DNA of 64,000 nt, taken from NCBI RefSeq assembly GCF_042686195.1, contig NZ_JBHUOQ010000001.1, positions 372,001 to 436,000 of the forward strand, given 5' to 3'. The notes below the pieces were generated by a model. It did not search any database, was not told the DNA's origin, and saw only the letters and a program-made list of their open reading frames with translations. Source of the DNA: Corticicoccus populi. GTDB lineage: Bacteria; Bacillota; Bacilli; Staphylococcales; Salinicoccaceae. Shown in pieces: positions 34,835-43,716 of the stretch; the stretch's first letter is position 1; the number at the start of each line of letters is the position of its first letter. A program made the translations under genes and the position numbers.

Positions 34835-34963
34835 GATAATCACCTCCTGTCCTGAAATGTAGAGTTATCATATCACATTAAGAAAATATATATTAATGTG
34901 AAAGTTCATTTATGTGCAATATCTTCTTTAAATAAATGATAGTTATGATTTTATTTATATTTG

Positions 34964-34978
34964 ATAAGTTTAACTTAT
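34964..34978 (+). promoter_or_regulatory. CcpC-type operator (ATAA-N7-TTAT) before acnA
   Basis: The 15 bases ATAA GTTTAAC TTAT match the dyad bound by the citrate-responsive LysR regulator CcpC at citB of Bacillus. It lies about 70 bases upstream of the -10 box. Confidence 0.55.
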
Positions 34979-35021
34979 TTTATCGCTAATTTATTTGTAT
35001 CAATTATTGAAAGATTTCTCG

Positions 35022-35049
35022 TTTACTTGATGGTTTTTTTAGGTATACT
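35022..35049 (+). promoter_or_regulatory. Promoter of acnA
   Basis: TTTACT (35022-35027) and TATACT (35044-35049) are 16 bases apart. The transcript leader would be ~35 bases, ending in an AGGGGG site before the start codon. Confidence 0.6.
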
Positions 35050-35090
35050 TATTATATAAGAATTATTATTATTTAGGGGGCTTTATTATT

Positions 35091-37793
35091 ATGGGTCAAA
35101 ACATTAGTGAAAAAGCGAAGCAGTCGTTTGATTTAAATAATAAATCATACAATTACTTCAGCTTGAAAACCCTTGTGGATAAAGGCTATTCAAAGACTGA
35201 AAATCTGCCTTATTCCATTCGTGTTCTGCTTGAATCCGTTTTAAGACAATATGATGGTTCTGTCATTAATGATGAACACATCAAATCTCTGGCAACATGG
35301 GACGAAGGAAATAATGAAGGAAATGAAGTGCCGTTTAAACCGTCACGTGTTATCCTTCAGGACTTTACCGGCGTACCTGCAGTCGTAGACCTCGCATCAC
35401 TGCGTAAAGCAATGGATGGTGTCGGCGGCGATGTTCAGAAAATCAACCCTGAAGTACCTGTGGACCTTGTTATTGACCACTCAGTACAGGTTGATGAGTA
35501 TGGTACTGAAAATGCGCTTCAGAGAAACATGGAGCTTGAATTTGAACGTAATGAAGAACGCTATGAGTTCTTAAACTGGGCAACAAAAGCATTTGATAAT
35601 TACCGTGCTGTTCCGCCTGCAACAGGTATTGTGCACCAGGTAAACCTTGAATACTTAGCCAATGTTGTTCATGTGAGAGAAGAAAACGATGAGCTCGTTA
35701 CATTCCCGGATTCATTAGTGGGGACTGACTCCCATACCACAATGATTAACGGACTCGGTGTCCTTGGATGGGGTGTCGGCGGTATTGAAGCTGAAGCAGG
35801 TATGCTTGGTCAGCCGTCATACTTCCCTGTACCAGAAGTAGTCGGTGTACGTATGGTGAATTCACTGCCGGAAGGCGCAACTGCAACAGATCTTGCGCTT
35901 CGTGTCACTGAACTTTTACGTCAAAAAGGCGTTGTTGGAAAGTTCGTTGAATTCTTCGGTAAAGGTGTCACTGAACTGCCGCTTGCAGACCGTGCAACGA
36001 TTGCCAACATGGCGCCGGAATATGGTGCAACATGTGGTTTCTTCCCGGTCGATGATGAAACAATCGATTATATGAGATTGACAGGACGGCCTGAAGACCA
36101 TCTTCAAGTGGTTGAGAAATACTTGAAAGAAAATGACATGTTCTTCAATGCAGAAGTAGAACCGACATATACAGATGTAGTTGAACTCGATCTTTCTGAA
36201 GTAGAACCATCATTATCAGGTCCGAAACGTCCACAGGATTTAATTAAATTATCCGATATGAAGTCAGAGTACAAAAAATCCGTTACTGCTGAAAGCGGCA
36301 ACCATGGTCATGGTCTGGATGAAAGTGAATTTGATAAGAAAGCAACAATTAACTTCAACGACGGACATACTTCCGAGCTTAAAACAGGGGATCTTGTGAT
36401 TGCAGCAATTACATCATGTACAAACACATCCAACCCGTATGTAATGCTTGGTGCCGGTCTTGTGGCTAAAAAAGCAGTTGAAAAAGGTCTTGAAGTTCCG
36501 GATTATGTGAAAACATCACTGGCTCCGGGTTCAAAAGTAGTTACAGGGTATCTTGCGAATTCAGGACTTCAGGAATATCTGGATACACTTGGATTTAACA
36601 TTGTCGGATACGGCTGTACAACTTGTATCGGTAACTCAGGACCGCTCCTTCCTGAAATCACTGAAACGATTTCAGATAATGATTTACTTGTGTCATCTGT
36701 ATTGTCCGGTAACCGTAACTTTGAAGGCCGTATTCATCCGCTTGTTAAAGCAAACTACCTGGCATCACCACCACTTGTAGTTGCTTATGCACTTGCAGGA
36801 ACAGTAGATATCGATCTTCGAAATGAAGCACTCGGCAAAGACCAAGACGGCAATGATGTATTTATGAGCGACATCTGGCCAAGCATCCAGGAAGTTAAAG
36901 ATGCTGTAATGGAGACTGTTACTCCGGAATTATTCCGTAAAGAATACGAAAGTGTATTCGATGCAAACGAGGTCTGGAACCAGATTGAAACAACTGATGC
37001 ACCATTATATGATTTCGATCCTGAGTCCACTTACATTCAGAACCCGACATTCTTTGAAGGATTATCTAAAGAACCGGGCACTGTTGAACCGCTTTCCGGT
37101 CTCCGTGTTCTCGGTAAATTCGGAGACAGTGTAACAACAGACCATATTTCACCGGCAGGTGCGATTGGTAAAGATACTCCGGCAGGTAAATGGTTGATTG
37201 AACAGGGTGTATCTCCGCGTGACTTTAACTCATACGGTTCCCGCCGAGGAAACCATGAAGTGATGCTCCGCGGTACTTTCGCGAACATCCGTATCCGTAA
37301 CCAGATTGCTCCGGGTACAGAAGGCGGCTATACGACTTACTGGCCGACCGGTGAAGTGACAAGCATCTACGAAGCATCTGTTAAGTATCAGGAAGAAGGC
37401 ACCGGACTGGTTGTTATTGCCGGTGACGATTACGGTATGGGATCCAGCCGTGACTGGGCAGCAAAAGGTACAAACCTTCTTGGTGTGAAAGCAGTCATTG
37501 CTGCAAGCTATGAGCGTATCCACCGTTCAAACCTTGTTATGATGGGTGTGCTTCCGTTACAGTTTGTTGACGGTGAAAATGCTGAAGACCATGGTCTTGA
37601 CGGCAGTGAAACGTTTGACATTGCGATTGATGAAAAAGTACGTCCTGGAGATATTCTGGATGTTACTGCAACAAACACAGACGGCGAAGAAAAATCATTC
37701 AAAGTCAAAGCAAGATTTGATTCTGAAGTGGAAGTTGATTATTATCGTCACGGCGGTATTTTACAGCTTGTACTTAGAAATAAATTGAAATAA
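35091..37793 (+). CDS. acnA: Aconitate hydratase
   Basis: The enzyme turns citrate into isocitrate in the citric acid cycle; when its iron-sulfur cluster is lost it can bind mRNA. At 900 residues it has the normal AcnA/IRP1 size. The [4Fe-4S] ligands are C443 (SCTNTSNP) and C509 and C512 (GCTTCIGNSG). The swivel domain near the end shows GDDYGMGSSRDWAAKG. ATG 35091 follows AGGGGG. It is a single-gene unit bounded by a promoter with a CcpC-type box and two strong hairpins. Confidence 0.98.
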   Translation: MGQNISEKAKQSFDLNNKSYNYFSLKTLVDKGYSKTENLPYSIRVLLESVLRQYDGSVINDEHIKSLATWDEGNNEGNEVPFKPSRVILQDFTGVPAVVDLASLRKAMDGVGGDVQKINPEVPVDLVIDHSVQVDEYGTENALQRNMELEFERNEERYEFLNWATKAFDNYRAVPPATGIVHQVNLEYLANVVHVREENDELVTFPDSLVGTDSHTTMINGLGVLGWGVGGIEAEAGMLGQPSYFPVPEVVGVRMVNSLPEGATATDLALRVTELLRQKGVVGKFVEFFGKGVTELPLADRATIANMAPEYGATCGFFPVDDETIDYMRLTGRPEDHLQVVEKYLKENDMFFNAEVEPTYTDVVELDLSEVEPSLSGPKRPQDLIKLSDMKSEYKKSVTAESGNHGHGLDESEFDKKATINFNDGHTSELKTGDLVIAAITSCTNTSNPYVMLGAGLVAKKAVEKGLEVPDYVKTSLAPGSKVVTGYLANSGLQEYLDTLGFNIVGYGCTTCIGNSGPLLPEITETISDNDLLVSSVLSGNRNFEGRIHPLVKANYLASPPLVVAYALAGTVDIDLRNEALGKDQDGNDVFMSDIWPSIQEVKDAVMETVTPELFRKEYESVFDANEVWNQIETTDAPLYDFDPESTYIQNPTFFEGLSKEPGTVEPLSGLRVLGKFGDSVTTDHISPAGAIGKDTPAGKWLIEQGVSPRDFNSYGSRRGNHEVMLRGTFANIRIRNQIAPGTEGGYTTYWPTGEVTSIYEASVKYQEEGTGLVVIAGDDYGMGSSRDWAAKGTNLLGVKAVIAASYERIHRSNLVMMGVLPLQFVDGENAEDHGLDGSETFDIAIDEKVRPGDILDVTATNTDGEEKSFKVKARFDSEVEVDYYRHGGILQLVLRNKLK

Positions 37794-37799
37794 AAGATG

Positions 37800-37825
37800 A
37801 ACCCAGGTGCCCGGGCACCTGGGTT
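37800..37825 (+). terminator. Perfect GC-rich palindrome after acnA
   Basis: The 26 bases at 37800-37825 are an exact palindrome (AACCCAGGTGCCC and its complement). No long T-run follows, so it may act with the next hairpin. Confidence 0.7.
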
Positions 37826-37833
37826 TCTCATAT

Positions 37834-37869
37834 AAAAAGGACGTGCAAATTAATTTGCACGTCCTTTTT
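37834..37869. terminator. Bidirectional terminator, 36-base perfect palindrome
   Basis: The two 18-base arms at 37834-37851 and 37852-37869 are exact complements beginning with five A and ending with five T. It ends acnA on one strand and the IscA-fold gene on the other. Confidence 0.85.
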
Positions 37870-37887
37870 GATACAGTTATTAATACT

Positions 37888-38172
37888 TTAATCGTTTTTA
37901 GGGATGAATTTAATCTCTTCACCATCGACATCTATTGTCAGTTTATTATCTTTAAAATACCATAAATCTGATTCATTGATGAAGACAATCAGATTATTGA
38001 ATTCAAATGTTTCTGCATCATCCGGGATAGTATCCACTGTAATTGCAGGAGAGAATCCCTGTTTCAGCTGAGTTTCCCCACCGTATCTCACGTAGAGATT
38101 AACGCCTTGATGACTTTCCGGTTCAAGCTCTTTTTCCAACCATTTCAGTGCTTTGTCTGTAACTTCTATCAT
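37888..38172 (-). CDS. HesB/IscA-fold protein without the usual cysteines (YneR-like)
   Basis: The 94-residue product shows the fold markers of the Fe-S biogenesis family: IEVTDKALKWL near the start, VRYGG and the LWYFKDNKLTID end. The three cysteines that bind the cluster in IscA/ErpA are absent; the protein has no cysteine at all. It is therefore more like the YneR group, whose role is unknown. It has a GAAAGGATG site and is followed by the acnA-facing terminator. It may be co-transcribed with plsY upstream (20-base gap). Confidence 0.82.
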   Translation of the reverse strand: MIEVTDKALKWLEKELEPESHQGVNLYVRYGGETQLKQGFSPAITVDTIPDDAETFEFNNLIVFINESDLWYFKDNKLTIDVDGEEIKFIPKND

Positions 38173-38192
38173 AAATAATCATCCTTTCAAAA

Positions 38193-38783
38193 TTACATGA
38201 AGGTTATTTTTGATTCGGTACCGTCTATTATACGCTTGATATTAGAAATATGTCTAACAATGATAACTATTGAAATGATGACTGCAACAATAATGAGCAA
38301 TGGATCCCATAAAATCAGGGAAATGATTAAAAACGAGATTGCAGCAACAATGCTCGACAGTGATACATATTTACTGATTTTCAGTGTCAGCAGGAATAAT
38401 GAGACTAATATAATAAAGACAATAGGATTATATGCCAAAACTGCACCAGATGATGTAGCAACTGCCTTGCCACCCTTAAATTTTAAGAATACAGGGAAAA
38501 CATGACCGAGTGTAGAAACAAGTCCGAACAACAGCACAGGAACATTCACTTCAAGTGGTATGTAAGTTGCTGCCAGTACAGGAATTACCCCTTTTAGGAT
38601 ATCAAGAACAAGTACGACACTGCCAGCCTTCATTCCGAGTACCCGGAATGTATTGGTAGAGCCGACATTACCGCTGCCGTGTTCACGAATATCAATTTTA
38701 TAAAACAGTTTTCCAACGATTAAGCTGAAAGGGACAGCACCAAGTAAATAACTGCCAATGACGAGGAGAATAACCGTAGTCAT
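38193..38783 (-). CDS. plsY: Acyl-phosphate glycerol-3-phosphate acyltransferase
   Basis: The membrane enzyme adds the first acyl chain to glycerol-3-phosphate in phospholipid synthesis. The 196-residue product has five membrane helices and the three PlsY motifs: SGNVGSTNTFRVLG (~36-49), KGGKAVATSSG (~103-113) and the late loop with RHISNIKRI (~178-186). AAGGAG lies nine bases before the ATG at 38783. The order plsY-parE is that of staphylococci. Confidence 0.95.
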   Translation of the reverse strand: MTTVILLVIGSYLLGAVPFSLIVGKLFYKIDIREHGSGNVGSTNTFRVLGMKAGSVVLVLDILKGVIPVLAATYIPLEVNVPVLLFGLVSTLGHVFPVFLKFKGGKAVATSSGAVLAYNPIVFIILVSLFLLTLKISKYVSLSSIVAAISFLIISLILWDPLLIIVAVIISIVIIVRHISNIKRIIDGTESKITFM

Positions 38784-38961
38784 TTATGCCAGCTCCTTTA
38801 TTATCAGGTATTAACAGTTTACCATAATTATTTTCATTTTAGAATTAAAATAATAGTTTACTGTAATTTTATTATGTAAACTTAGTGAGGAGTATCTAGA
38901 AATAAAATAGACAAAAGTAAGTGGGAATTCTCTAAAACGCCACAGAAATTTATATTTTCTG

Positions 38962-39051
38962 AATCTGTAGCATTTAAAGCCTCTTTTCGCTACAGATTGT
39001 AATTGAGTCGGTATTCTGTGTCATTTTTAAGCTGATTTCGCTACAGAATAC
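38962..39051. repeat. Two tandem copies of a ~37-base inverted repeat
   Basis: Unit 1 (38962-38998) has arms AATCTGTAGC and GCTACAGATT. Unit 2 (39011-39051) has arms GTATTCTGT and ACAGAATAC. The loops share ATTT-AAGC and TTTCGCTACAGA. A third partial copy, ACTGTGTCA, is at 39065. Looks like a small palindromic repeat family. Confidence 0.7.
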
Positions 39052-39233
39052 AGATTTTCTCCAAACTGTGTCACTTAGTATAAAATTTAGAAGGTGCCGA
39101 CATTTTTATGCTGCATCAAAAAAATAAACCAATATTTCACTACGATTAATGGTAATAATAATGGAAAGCTTAAAATCTGTTATAATAAATAATTGTTGCT
39201 GCTTTATCATTATGGTAAAGTAGATTTATTAAA

Positions 39234-39247
39234 CGAACGTATGTTTG
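39234..39247. promoter_or_regulatory. LexA (SOS) box upstream of parE
   Basis: The 14 bases CGAACGTATGTTTG match the Gram-positive LexA consensus CGAACRNRYGTTYG at every fixed position. It lies one base before TAGGAGG of parE, so bound LexA would block transcription of parE-parC. Confidence 0.8.
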
Positions 39248-39262
39248 TAGGAGGTCGCAACA

Positions 39263-41251
39263 GTGCCAGGTAAAGGAAATTATTCTGATGATTCAATACA
39301 AATACTTGAAGGTCTTGATGCGGTAAGGAAGCGTCCGGGGATGTATATCGGTTCCACGGATGCAAGAGGACTGCACCATTTGGTATATGAAATTACTGAT
39401 AATGCAGTGGATGAAGTACTGAACGGCTACGGCAACAGTATCCGCATTACAATTAATAAAGACGAAAGTATTACAATTATAGACAACGGACGCGGTATGC
39501 CGACAGGGATGCATGCTTCAAAAAAACCGACGCCGGAAGTCATTTTCACTGTGCTTCATGCTGGTGGTAAATTTGGTTCCGGGGGCTATAAAACTTCCGG
39601 CGGGCTGCACGGGGTGGGTGCATCCGTTGTGAATGCACTCAGTGAATGGCTGACACTTAAAATTCACCGTGACGGCGAGATTCATGAGATGTCATTTAAG
39701 AATGGCGGTAAGGTGGATATGCCGCTTAAAGTGACAGGCAAAACAAGAAAAACCGGTACGGAAGTTACTTTTAAACCGGATAAAACAATATTCAAATCCG
39801 GCACGTCTTTTAATTTTGAAACGATTACTGAAAGAATGAGAGAGTCGGCCTTTTTATTGAGCGGCTTGGATATTAAACTGACAGACTTAAGAAGTGATGA
39901 ACCGAAAAAAGAGTCATTTCAATATGATGACGGTCTGAAGTCATTTATTGAATTTTTGAATGAAGGTAAAGACTCTATCGGTCAGATTGTGACTTTTAAT
40001 GGTGAATATCAGGAAATTGAAGCGGAAGTCAGCTTCCAGTACACAGACCAGTACACGGAGACTATTATATCTTTTGTGAACAATGTCAGAACAAAGGACG
40101 GCGGGACACATGAGGTTGGGTTTAAAACAGGATTTACCCGTGTCTTTAATGAGTATGCAAGAAAAATTAAAGAGCTGAAAGATAAGGATAAAAATTTAGA
40201 AGGCAATGACATCCGTGAAGGACTGACGGCAGTCGTATCGGTGAAAATTCCTGAACATCTGCTGCAGTTTGAAGGTCAGACAAAAAGTAAGCTCGGTACA
40301 CCGGAAACCCGTAATGCGCTTGAGTCATTGATGAATGATAAACTGCCGTATTATCTCGAGGAAAACGGTACGCTCAGTACGCAGCTTGTGAAAAAAGCAA
40401 TCAAGGCAAGAAGTGTTCGTGAAGCGGCACGTAAAGCACGTGAAGATGCGAGAAACGGAAAGAAAAATAAGAAACGCGATATGCTCTTATCCGGAAAACT
40501 GACACCCGCACAGAGTAAAAATGCAAAGAAGAATGAGCTCTTTTTAGTAGAGGGTGATTCTGCAGGAGGCTCCGCAAAGCTCGGCCGTGATAGAAAATTT
40601 CAGGCGATTCTGCCTTTAAGAGGTAAGGTGATTAATACTGAAAAAGCACGGTTTGAAGATATTTTCAAAAATGAAGAAATCAATACAATCATTCATACAA
40701 TCGGTGCCGGTGTCGGTACGGATTTTAATATTGATGATGTTAACTACGATAAAGTAATAATTATGACCGATGCGGATACGGACGGTGCGCATATTCAGGT
40801 ACTGCTTTTGACATTTTTCTTTAATTATATGAGACCGTTGTTTGAAGCAGGGAAAATCTATATTGCACTGCCGCCTTTATTTAAACTTGAAAAAAAAGCA
40901 GGCAAGAAGAAGGATATCCGTTATGTATGGACCGAAGATGAATTGATAACAGCACAAAATGAAATGGGTAAAAATGTTGAATTACAGCGATATAAAGGTC
41001 TTGGTGAAATGATGGCCGGCCAGCTGTGGGATACAACGATGAATCCGGATACCAGGACATTGATTCAAGTGAGAATTGATGATGAGGCACAGTCCTTAAA
41101 ACGTGTGACAACTTTGATGGGTGATAATGTAGAGCTCAGAAGAAAATGGATCGAGTCCAATGTGAGTTTCACACTGGAGGAAGAGGAAAGTATTTTAGAT
41201 AATGATGAAATGGAGCATTTAGAAGGGGAGGATGATCAGCTTGACCGATAG
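39263..41251 (+). CDS. parE: DNA topoisomerase IV subunit B
   Basis: ParE is the ATPase half of topoisomerase IV, which unlinks replicated chromosomes. The 662-residue product shows the GHKL ATPase motifs (NGRGMP, GGLHGVGASVVNAL), the Toprim motifs EGDSAGGSAK and DADTDGAHI, and the end KRVTTLMGDNVE-RR. The start is GTG 39263 after TAGGAGG. It overlaps parC by about 11-20 bases, depending on the parC start. Confidence 0.98.
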   Translation: MPGKGNYSDDSIQILEGLDAVRKRPGMYIGSTDARGLHHLVYEITDNAVDEVLNGYGNSIRITINKDESITIIDNGRGMPTGMHASKKPTPEVIFTVLHAGGKFGSGGYKTSGGLHGVGASVVNALSEWLTLKIHRDGEIHEMSFKNGGKVDMPLKVTGKTRKTGTEVTFKPDKTIFKSGTSFNFETITERMRESAFLLSGLDIKLTDLRSDEPKKESFQYDDGLKSFIEFLNEGKDSIGQIVTFNGEYQEIEAEVSFQYTDQYTETIISFVNNVRTKDGGTHEVGFKTGFTRVFNEYARKIKELKDKDKNLEGNDIREGLTAVVSVKIPEHLLQFEGQTKSKLGTPETRNALESLMNDKLPYYLEENGTLSTQLVKKAIKARSVREAARKAREDARNGKKNKKRDMLLSGKLTPAQSKNAKKNELFLVEGDSAGGSAKLGRDRKFQAILPLRGKVINTEKARFEDIFKNEEINTIIHTIGAGVGTDFNIDDVNYDKVIIMTDADTDGAHIQVLLLTFFFNYMRPLFEAGKIYIALPPLFKLEKKAGKKKDIRYVWTEDELITAQNEMGKNVELQRYKGLGEMMAGQLWDTTMNPDTRTLIQVRIDDEAQSLKRVTTLMGDNVELRRKWIESNVSFTLEEEESILDNDEMEHLEGEDDQLDR

Positions 41252-43652
41252 TATCCAGCAGTTGAAGCTAGAAGACGTCATCGGCGACCGCTTCGGCCGT
41301 TACAGCAAATACGTCATTCAAGATCGTGCAATTCCTGATGTCAGAGACGGTCTGAAACCAGTGCAGCGCCGTATTTTATATGCAATGTACAAAGAGAATA
41401 ATACATTTGAAAAAAATTACCGTAAAAGTGCAAAAACAGTCGGTAATGTAATCGGTAACTACCACCCGCACGGTGAATCAAGCATATATGACGCCATGGT
41501 CAGACTCGGCCAGGAGTGGAAGATGCGTGAGGAACTAATTCTTATTCACGGGAATAAAGGGAGTGTAGACGGTGATCCGCCGGCTGCGATGCGTTATACA
41601 GAAGCGAAACTCTCTAAAATTTCAAATGAAATGCTTCGTGACATTAATAAAAATACTGTGAAATTCATGAATAACTTTGATGATACGGAAGTTGAACCGA
41701 CAGTACTTCCCGCAAAATTCCCAAACCTTCTGGTCAATGGGTCTACAGGAATTTCAGCCGGATATGCAACGGACATTCCGCCGCATAATTTAGAAGAGGT
41801 CATTGATGCGACACTAAAGGTGATTGATAAACCGTCTGTAAAAGTGGACGAATTAATGGAGATTATTAAAGGACCGGATTTCCCGACAGGTGCGATTATT
41901 CAGGGGCGTGAAGAGATTAAACGGGCATATGCGACAGGCAAAGGACGTATTATTGTCAGAAGTAAAGTCACAACAGAAGAGATGCGCGGCGGGAAGACAT
42001 TGATTGTAATTGATGAACTGCCGTTTGAAGTGAATAAAGCGAACCTGGTGAAAAAAATTGATGAAATCCGGGCGGACAAAAAAGTAGACGGTATTCTTGA
42101 AGTCCGCGACGAGACGGACAGAGAGGGCTTAAGAATTGCGGTTGAACTCCGTAAAGATGCAAATACAGAAGGTATTATTAACTACTTGTATAAACGGACT
42201 GATCTGCAGGTCACATATAACTTTAATATGGTCGCAATCAGTGACCGGGCACCGAAGCGGCTCGGCTTAAAAGAAATTCTGGCGAGCTATGTCAAACATC
42301 AAAAAGAAGTCATCACAAACCGCTCACAGTATGAACTTGAACATGCAGAGAAACGGATGCATATTATTCAGGGATTAATGAAAGCTTTATCTATACTTGA
42401 TGAGGTTATCAGAATCATTCGTGAATCGGATAATAAAAAGAATGCGAAATCCAATTTAATAGAAGCATATGGTTTTACTGAGATGCAGGCAGAAGCAATT
42501 GTCATGCTCCAGTTGTACCGGTTAACGAATACAGATATTGTTGAGCTTGAAACAGAGCACAGCGACCTTGAATATACTATTAATCAGCTGAGGGAAATAC
42601 TCGGCAGTGAAAGTAAGCTGCTTTCTGTGATTAAGCGTGAACTGAAAAGTATTAAAAAAGAGTATTCAACAGAGCGCAGAACTTTAATTGAAGATGAAAT
42701 TGAAACGATTGAACTTGAAAAAGAAGTGCTGATTACTAAAGAGGATACATTTGTTTCATTGACAAAAGACGGTTACGTCAAACGTACAAGTCCGAGAAGT
42801 TTTAATGCGAGTACAGTGGAAGAAATCGGTATGAAGGAAGAAGATCGTCTGATTTTCCTGAAAGAAACGCATACACTGGAGCAGCTGCTGGTGTTTACCA
42901 ATCACGGTAACTATTTAGTGATTCCGGTAAATGAACTGCAGGATATCAGGTGGAAGGATAACGGGCAGCATTTATCCAGCCGTTTCAATCTGAAGCAGGA
43001 TGAATACCCTGTGAAGGCAGTGACTGTTGAAAATTATGATGCGCCTTTATTTGTTGTGACAACAACGAAAAAAGGACAGATTAAAGTCACGGCGTTAAAG
43101 CAGTTTGAAGCGGTGCGGATTAAGCGGCCGATTGTCTGCATGAATTTAAAAGCAGGTGACGAAGTGACTGCTGTGAATTTTTCCGCTCACGGAAAAGACG
43201 ATATGTTATTTGTGACCGCAAAAGGAATGACTCTAAGATATACGCTCGATAATGTAAATGAGACAGGATTGAAGTCTCAAGGGGTCAAAGCGATGAACGT
43301 TAAAAAGGATGACGAAATCGTTATTCATCAGTTTATCCATGACGAAACACACCTTGTGACTGTCTCAAACCGCGGTGCTGTCAAACGTACAGATTTATCT
43401 GTGTTTGAAGAAGGCGGCCGCAGTCAGGTCGGATCAATGTTATTAAAAGATATTAAGTCGAAGCCGCACCGTATTGTAGGAGGCGGATTGATTCAGGGTG
43501 ATGCGCGGATTGTTATGCAGTCGGCACAGTCGCAGTTTGAAACGACCGCACGTTCAGTCAGAGTCACAGGAAAATATGTCAACGGCTCATTTGTTGTGGA
43601 GGAAGAACAGTTCGGTATTGTAGAAGAAGCATATATTGAGCAGCAGATTTAA
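41241..43652 (+). CDS. parC: DNA topoisomerase IV subunit A
   Basis: ParC cuts and rejoins the DNA gate segment. I chose TTG 41241: GGGGAGG ends ten bases before it, and residue numbers then line up with S. aureus ParC. An ATG at 41232 touches the ribosome-binding site. The product of 803 residues has the quinolone region YHPHGESSIYDAM with S80 and D84, the catalytic tyrosine in AAMRYTEAKLS, and a C-terminal beta-pinwheel. S. aureus has E84; D84 is conservative, so no clear resistance change is seen. The overlap with parE implies coupled translation. Confidence 0.97.
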   Translation: MTDSIQQLKLEDVIGDRFGRYSKYVIQDRAIPDVRDGLKPVQRRILYAMYKENNTFEKNYRKSAKTVGNVIGNYHPHGESSIYDAMVRLGQEWKMREELILIHGNKGSVDGDPPAAMRYTEAKLSKISNEMLRDINKNTVKFMNNFDDTEVEPTVLPAKFPNLLVNGSTGISAGYATDIPPHNLEEVIDATLKVIDKPSVKVDELMEIIKGPDFPTGAIIQGREEIKRAYATGKGRIIVRSKVTTEEMRGGKTLIVIDELPFEVNKANLVKKIDEIRADKKVDGILEVRDETDREGLRIAVELRKDANTEGIINYLYKRTDLQVTYNFNMVAISDRAPKRLGLKEILASYVKHQKEVITNRSQYELEHAEKRMHIIQGLMKALSILDEVIRIIRESDNKKNAKSNLIEAYGFTEMQAEAIVMLQLYRLTNTDIVELETEHSDLEYTINQLREILGSESKLLSVIKRELKSIKKEYSTERRTLIEDEIETIELEKEVLITKEDTFVSLTKDGYVKRTSPRSFNASTVEEIGMKEEDRLIFLKETHTLEQLLVFTNHGNYLVIPVNELQDIRWKDNGQHLSSRFNLKQDEYPVKAVTVENYDAPLFVVTTTKKGQIKVTALKQFEAVRIKRPIVCMNLKAGDEVTAVNFSAHGKDDMLFVTAKGMTLRYTLDNVNETGLKSQGVKAMNVKKDDEIVIHQFIHDETHLVTVSNRGAVKRTDLSVFEEGGRSQVGSMLLKDIKSKPHRIVGGGLIQGDARIVMQSAQSQFETTARSVRVTGKYVNGSFVVEEEQFGIVEEAYIEQQI

Positions 43653-43716
43653 AATTGAATTACTACAGCACCCCACTTGATGATATAATAATGATTATCT
43701 AAGGGGGTGCATTTTT

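Larger units (their letters stand above)
38784..39262. other. plsY-parE divergent intergenic region
   Basis: The 479 bases contain no credible gene. They hold plsY upstream signals, a pair of similar hairpin repeats (38962-39051), a TATAAT at 39181-39186, and a LexA-type box just before the parE ribosome-binding site. Confidence 0.6.

Noticed and set aside
41472..41500. Quinolone-resistance mutation in parC (D84 instead of E84)
   Set aside because: S80 is intact and D84 is a conservative natural variant, not one of the known resistance changes (K, G, V).
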